From assembly GCA_003184365.1 (NCBI GenBank), contig NKYR01000027.1, forward strand, positions 62,001 to 126,000: 64,000 bases of DNA, read 5' to 3'. Positions 58,871 to 64,000 of this stretch are shown here, in pieces. The notes beneath the pieces are model-generated. The model saw only the letters and a list, made by a program, of their open reading frames with translations, searched no databases and had not been told where the DNA came from. The position numbers were made by a program, and so were the translations under genes. This stretch comes from Evernia prunastri (lineage: Eukaryota; Ascomycota; Lecanoromycetes; Lecanorales; Parmeliaceae). How positions within the stretch are numbered: position 1 is the first letter of the stretch; each line of letters begins with the position of its first letter.

Positions 58871-59557
58871 CCCAATCCGTACTCTGCCCAACTGCCTTGC
58901 ATTCGATTGCATCAATCTCGTTCTTGAAATTAGCGGCATCCACTACTGCGAGCGGTGTTTCCTGGGCCCCTAGGCGTTATATGTGGGTGACCCGCGCACC
59001 CACGATTCTTTCCTTTACGGTACGATCTTTTCATCAGCGACACGCTATAGCAAGTCATGAATCGACATCGATATTCCCCAAAATTTCACGACTCATGTTA
59101 TCCGACAAAGCTTGCTATGAACTTACTGTGCTCCTCACCAGCGCTCAAAGGCTGGTTGACGGTCTTATGGAAAAGACTCGGCGTTTGTATCATTTGTTGT
59201 TAGCGTTTGCATGTCTCCCTCTGTCGGTCCATTATACCCTTCTGCATATACATACATAACCCAACGTTCCATTCTGCAACCACTACGGAGGGTGGAAGTC
59301 TTAGTAGCGCCCTCAAAGGGTTTCTCTCACTTACGACTGTTGTATTTACTCTAGTGTGGGCCCTCATCCCATGCAGCACGCTATAGTTGACAAAGCTCCT
59401 TAATGCATGTGCTCTTTTCAGGATTTCCAATTATGGTATGCTCTGATGTGACTATCTTGTTCGCAACAAACGCAGTAGGCTCGAGCTCCAGACTTCTGTC
59501 AAAGACCCAACGGCCGGAGATTTAGAGGAGTCGAGCTAAGCATCTGAGATGTATGCG
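58871..59557. other. Intergenic region between convergent samB and oxygenase genes
   Basis: The samB frame continues open into this region to 59259 but lacks family resemblance after the splice donor. No other gene seen. Confidence 0.6.
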
Positions 59558-61188
59558 TTAATCACGTGCTGGCGACTGCTGTTTCCCCCACCCATAAGTC
59601 TCCGCGAGCCTGTTCTTCAAATAGCCTTCCGCAGTTACCGTCTCCACGCCTTGCCGCCTGTTCTCCGTTCTCCTGACACGTATCATATCACTCGGGACAG
59701 CTTCTATCTCGACGTGGTCTAAAGGATGGCAGAAGTATGCTATTTTGGGTGAGCCAACGTGGTAGTCTCACATCGAAAAGGCAGCTCACTTACCTATACT
59801 ATACCTATCTTGGCTTCTCCCTTCTGGGAAGACAACTCGGTGCACGGTACTCTTGAGCAATCCGTTCGTCCAGAAATGCATTAGATCTCCGATATTGACG
59901 AGGATGGGTGGGAAGGGGTCGTTCTCTGTACCAGGTGGATATACAGATACGGGAGACCAGGAACAACTTGGGGTAAGGATCTCGAGGCCTGGCTGGGAGG
60001 CGCGTTGGAAAAGGAGGGGGATAGAACCTGGGCATCTAGTATAAGTATTCTACCGTCGAAATCTGAGACACTGGCGCTTACCGTAATCGCTATGTGCTCC
60101 GGCTCGGATGTCAACGGTAGTGTCCAAGTCGGATTCATCCGCTTCAACTGCGGGATACTAACACACTATGGAATTAGCTTGCACCCATTACCCATAGGGA
60201 TGCACATGCATGGACTACGCAATGTCGATGTCAGCATGTCTCCTCTCACTCGGACCCTTGAGCCCAACAATATTCTTGAAGAGCAAAGCAAGTGTCCCTA
60301 CCCCTCAAACATGCCCAAAGACTTGAACAAAGGTATGAAGTGGAGAGTAATAGCTTAGAAAGTATGCTTACGCAACCGAAGTACGCTGCCAGAAGGGCCA
60401 TGAGATGGATCATGGCGGGACGAAAACCAGTCCTTGCCCCCTTCACTTATATCGATCTGGATGAAGTCAGTCAGGGGTCAAGACGCCGCACGCAGTCCCA
60501 TACCTTGAGGCCAAGAGCAAAGAGACGCAGTAGCTTAACGCAGAGGTCATGACAAAGTACTCCGAAATCGTTTAGCTCGGCTTCTTGTGGAGCAAGAGAT
60601 GGCGGTAAAGGCTGTTGTGCTTTGCCATTGGCAAATTCGCCAAAATTCATTGCTCTACTCAACAATGGTCAGTTATCATGGCATTAGTGCCTCCGAATTC
60701 GGAAAGTAGTGACTCTTTGAAGTCTCCTCTCTGAAAAGGATTCAGCGAAATCTTGCGCCAGAGAGGAGACGAAGTACCTTCTGTATTTTTGGGTCCAATG
60801 TTTCTGAATGCATGGATGACCAACCAATATTCTAGCAGGCTCTGTGTGAGAGACGGGCTCTGTTACAGGGAAGTTTCCCAGCGGACGGGGGATTACATTG
60901 GCTTGGATCGCACATCTTTCTTTCTCTTCTCTGCTTGACGAGAAGAATCTTTGTGACTATCCAGATCATTAAGATTGTACGGCCATGCAGGAATTGCTTC
61001 GATCTGACCAATGCAAAGATATCATCAAGAATTCGCTTCGTGAAACCTATTTTTTCACCTTTGATAAAGACAAAGCCATATTGAGCAACCGCATCTACCA
61101 GCTGGTCTGCCGTGTCTGCTTCACTAGCTTCGGATATGTCAACTGCTGGGATCTTCAGGCTTGAACCATTGCTCGGCTCAGGACCCAT
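59558..61188 (-). CDS. 2-oxoglutarate/Fe(II) oxygenase, isopenicillin-N-synthase-like fold
   Basis: Non-haem iron oxidase of unknown substrate. Ten exons (61188..61009, 60956..60897, 60831..60778, 60730..60714, 60654..60504, 60456..60372, 60214..60210, 60157..60082, 60027..59794, 59739..59558) give 347 residues. The N-terminal domain reads IPAVDISEA, YGFVFIKG, FFSSSREEKERCAIQANN, GWSSMHSETLDPKIQKRGDF and KEAMNFGEF. The core shows WFSSRHDPSHGPSGSVLRLLHYPAVEA across splices, the iron ligands in GAHSDYGSIPLLFQR and STVHRVVFPEG, and the 2OG arginine in DRYSIAYFCHP. The seventh exon is five bases and is followed by a GC-AG intron; without it the frame breaks. The gene is divergent from Mkt1, the starts 275 bases apart. 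Confidence 0.87.
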
Positions 61189-61463
61189 TTTCCCTTAATC
61201 AGATCCAGATAGTGATATAAATGATCCAGAGTATAGCAAATGCGTACTGTAACTATATTTTGAAATTGTGCTTTTCGCAAATCAAGTGGGCTTAAGCGCC
61301 GGGTCGAGTTCCGCGAAAATACTCTCAGGCCCCGATACCCGAGATACCCAAACAACTCCCGAGGTCCTGCTTTCAAAAAAACGAAGCGAGTGAAGGGCGC
61401 TTGGTGGTGGTCGCCCATCCAACGCCTAGCCACCTTTCTGTTCTCTTCTTTTCCGTTTTCGCG

Positions 61464-64000
61464 ATGGGTGGTAAGTAGAGCTCTTAACTTAACAAGATAG
61501 AAGTGCCGTTAAAAGCTAACCCCTCTGCAGTCGTAGCTTTCGATGCCTGGGCGGCAGAAAAAGGCATTGCCAAGTCCTTCAATCTCAAATTCCTCCAAGA
61601 CCGTGTCATAGGTATCGATGCTGCCTACTACATACATGGCCTGAACAAGGATCCTCTATTATCCGCATTGGGAGGGCCTCCCCTGGCTTTCGAGTCGATT
61701 GTGATCCACGCCGTGAAGCATTTGCAAGATGCTGGATTGAAACTACACTTCGTTTTCAACGGTCTGGAGTCTGGCGTCGGAAGTGATCCATCTACAAGCT
61801 CCGCAAGAGCCGCCCAACTTGATAATGAGGCTTTCACTCTCTATGAAACCGAAAAAGCCAAGGAAGCTAGAGATTTGTTCAAGGCTTCAGGTATGCTTGG
61901 AGCACTTCATCTCAGTTAGTATCAAGATTCACCTGTCTATCAGGTCATTGTTATCTTTCAGCTCTCTCCGAGATTTTGAAAAAGACGCTTCACGAACAAG
62001 ATATTCCTTTCACCGTTGCGCCTTACAGTGCACTTGCTCAGGTATGTACAAACTGTCTAACTACACAGGCAATGCTAAAAATTTGTAGCTTGTATACTAC
62101 GAAAAGCACCCAAGCCAATTCATCGATGCTGTATACGGCCCATCGGAGCTCTTCTGCTTCGGCATTGACAAGCTCATAACTAAATTCGAGATGGCCAATG
62201 ATAGCCAGAACGTAGGCGATAAGCATACACCAGAGTCTCCTGTCCTCGAGCTTTCAACGTTCCAATGGATCGATCGACGAGACTGTCTTGCAGCCCTCAA
62301 GATAAATGTTAATGTTTTCATCGATGCCCTCATGTTGGCTGGTTCCAGTCTCCTTCCCACCTTTCCGCCTTTAGAAAATGAAAATGTCTACCGCAAAACG
62401 TTTAATATGCGCAACGTCGTCGAGATGATCACTTCTTGTGGTGGTAGCGTTGTGCGCCTGTGTGCACAGTATTCTACGGATCCTGCTGTAAAAGGAGTCT
62501 ACCTGGACCAGTACAAGAGGGCCTTGACAAGAATCAGACACCACGTCATCATGACCGATGAGGGAGAAGTTGAGATTTTAGACAAGGGCCACGCTCCTGA
62601 TGATGCTCACGAGTGCATTGGCCTACGTCTGCCCGAAGAACTGTACATGTATCTCTCTCGTGGTATGCTTCGCCCAAGGGTCCTCAACTGGCTGACCTCT
62701 GGCAAAATTTCTATTACACAGCCTCTTGCAGGGGGCGACGGTCGACCTTATCAAAATCTTGTGAAGGTTCAGCTAGATCCATTGAGAAGGCAGGCACTAT
62801 CACTTTTGACTGAGCCAATACACCGGTATTATCACTCGAGAGACATTACAACAAGCCTTTGGTTTGACCCCACCTACGACGGAAAATTCAACATGAGGGA
62901 TATATCCTCTCCTCGGGACTTGCTGTCAAAGTGGAACGTCAAGAACAATCTGATAGCAGGGGTACATGAATGTTCACCTGCTGTGATGTTTTAGGCTGAT
63001 CATTGCTCTAGTATTCTACAGAAGACTTGCCAGCAGGTACTCTCTCGTTTGCGATCCTGAGCTTGGAGAACCCCGAGTTTGCTGCGAAGACCGTCACGCA
63101 AAAGCCAAAGGCTGGACAAGAGGTGAGAATCAAATCCTCGAAGTTTGATTGAGACGCTGATTGTGCCAAGCCCCTGAAGCACCGTGACGAGATACTTGCA
63201 AATGCAGTTTGGCGCTTGCTCCAGCTACGAGGTTACTTGAACGAGCAGCATCAGCTCTCAGAGTGGGGCAGGGTGTTGGAAGCTGTTTGGTCGGCGTCAG
63301 GCACAAGGAGAGATGAGGAAGAGGCCGCGCTAATTGCAGTAGAGCTTATGCGGTTTGAGCTTATTAATCCAGATACGATGTTCTTAGGTTATGGTGGTGC
63401 ACCTGGGAATGGATCAGGTCAGTGCAGAACTGGGCAGGACGGACATTGCTAATGTTTTCAACAGATATTGACAAGCGCAATGCCATGCTGGTGTCTCGCG
63501 TTGCTTGTCTTGGAAAGATTCGCCATTCGGCCAAGGGCTATAGTGGTCCGCTGAGTCGACACATGCTGGCTTACCACTCAATTGTGTCGAACGTGCACGC
63601 AAGTCTCCGGGATTTGCTAGAGATGGTCGTTGCGGCCATGTTCTTGGAGGGACATGTTGATAGAGATCGCGAAGACTGGGTAGATATTTCTCTCGGGTAC
63701 GTCTACTGACCTCCTGAATTTGTTTGTACATTCCGTTCTGATGCTCCCACAGCTTGCCGTTTTATCAGGAGCAGTCGTGCGCTCTCGGAGTCTTGACGAT
63801 GCATTTTCTAGACGACTTGTGTAATTACCCAAACCCTACGTTGGAAAGTACTCGGGCCGAAGTCAAACGGAAAGGACAAGAATGGATTATGCACGGTGAT
63901 TTCTGTGGCAGCTTAGACGATGCTTTTCGAATTTGGGATGCAGTGAGTGAATGAGCCTAGTGACTACGAATGATGCTTATATTGTATTTAGGTTTACCGA
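61464..64000 (+). CDS. MKT1: Mkt1-like post-transcriptional regulator (XPG/FEN1-like fold), 3' end outside the window
   Basis: Mkt1 with Pbp1 controls translation of selected mRNAs; its XPG-like domain lacks a proven nuclease role. Exons seen: 61464..61470, 61531..61890, 61962..62041, 62089..62961, 63012..63122, 63171..63417, 63465..63696, 63753..63942 and 63992 onward. The first exon is seven bases (MG plus one base). Family blocks are VVAFDAWAAEKGIAKSF, DRVIGIDAAYYIHGL, IPFTVAPYSALAQLVYYEKH, VYGPSELFCFGIDKLI, LALKIN-type residues after DRRDCLA, DALMLAGSSLLPTFPPL and WRLLQLRGYLNEQHQLSEW. The terminal intron (63943-63991, GTGAGT...TTTAG) hides an early TGA and leads to VYR at the window edge, so the gene continues. 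All eight junctions keep phase. Confidence 0.94.

Noticed and set aside
58681..59259. Continuation of the samB frame past residue 638
   Set aside because: A GTACGT donor and an acceptor at 58831 remove it, and only the spliced form supplies the last MYND ligands (HRHWC).
63943..63954. Mkt1 ending at the TGA just after WDAVSE
   Set aside because: A GTGAGT...TTTAG intron at 63943-63991 gives the family-like DAVYR continuation at the window edge.

Overview
The window is nuclear DNA of a filamentous ascomycete (Pezizomycotina). Genes are split by many short introns, mostly about 45-70 nt with GT...AG ends, and proteins typical of the group are present: a SamB/Mub1 MYND protein, a fungal Gbeta, a phosducin-like protein, a SAT4/rhodopsin-domain protein, a DUF3176 protein and a KTR mannosyltransferase. 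A leotiomycete is my best guess, but the sequence alone does not settle the class. Because of the introns, most genes below were rebuilt by joining exons. Unless noted, exon phases add up to one open frame and the products match their families end to end.

Layout. 0-11 kb is mostly housekeeping on the minus strand: a kinesin-3 motor cut by the window edge, Taf14 (YEATS), Phs1 (very-long-chain fatty-acid dehydratase), a SIM+RING SUMO-targeted ubiquitin ligase candidate, Prp19 (U-box splicing factor) and a DUF4604 protein. 11-26 kb holds a KTR/KRE2 mannosyltransferase (+), a large unknown single-TM protein (+), an unknown two-exon gene (-) and a Dnf3-type P4-ATPase flippase (+). 26-37 kb holds RanBP1 (-), a homeobox transcription factor (-) with a 2.3 kb gene-free upstream region, Gep4 (-) divergent from SmD3 (+), an Irc6/AAGAB-like adaptin-binding protein (-) and a Dma-type FHA-RING ubiquitin ligase (-).

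37-49 kb looks like accessory sequence. It has three membrane-protein genes of expanded fungal families (SAT4/PTH11-like, MFS, DUF3176), long empty spacers, a decayed gene-like stretch, and a 558-bp Tc1/mariner-type MITE with 55-bp terminal inverted repeats, a TA duplication and a tandemly duplicated core. 49-64 kb returns to conserved genes: a phosducin-like protein and a G-protein beta subunit about 2.5 kb apart on the same strand, SamB/Mub1 (+), a 2OG-Fe(II) oxygenase (-) whose frame closes only with a 5-nt microexon and a GC-AG intron, and Mkt1 (+), which runs off the right edge.

Functional links. Phosducin-like proteins chaperone Gbeta-gamma, so the pair at 49-54 kb is a plausible functional neighbourhood. 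Prp19 and SmD3 are both spliceosomal but sit 23 kb apart, so no cluster is implied. I saw no secondary-metabolite cluster, CRISPR, rRNA or tRNA gene. The strongest non-gene structures are the MITE, the microexon and the very short terminal exons.
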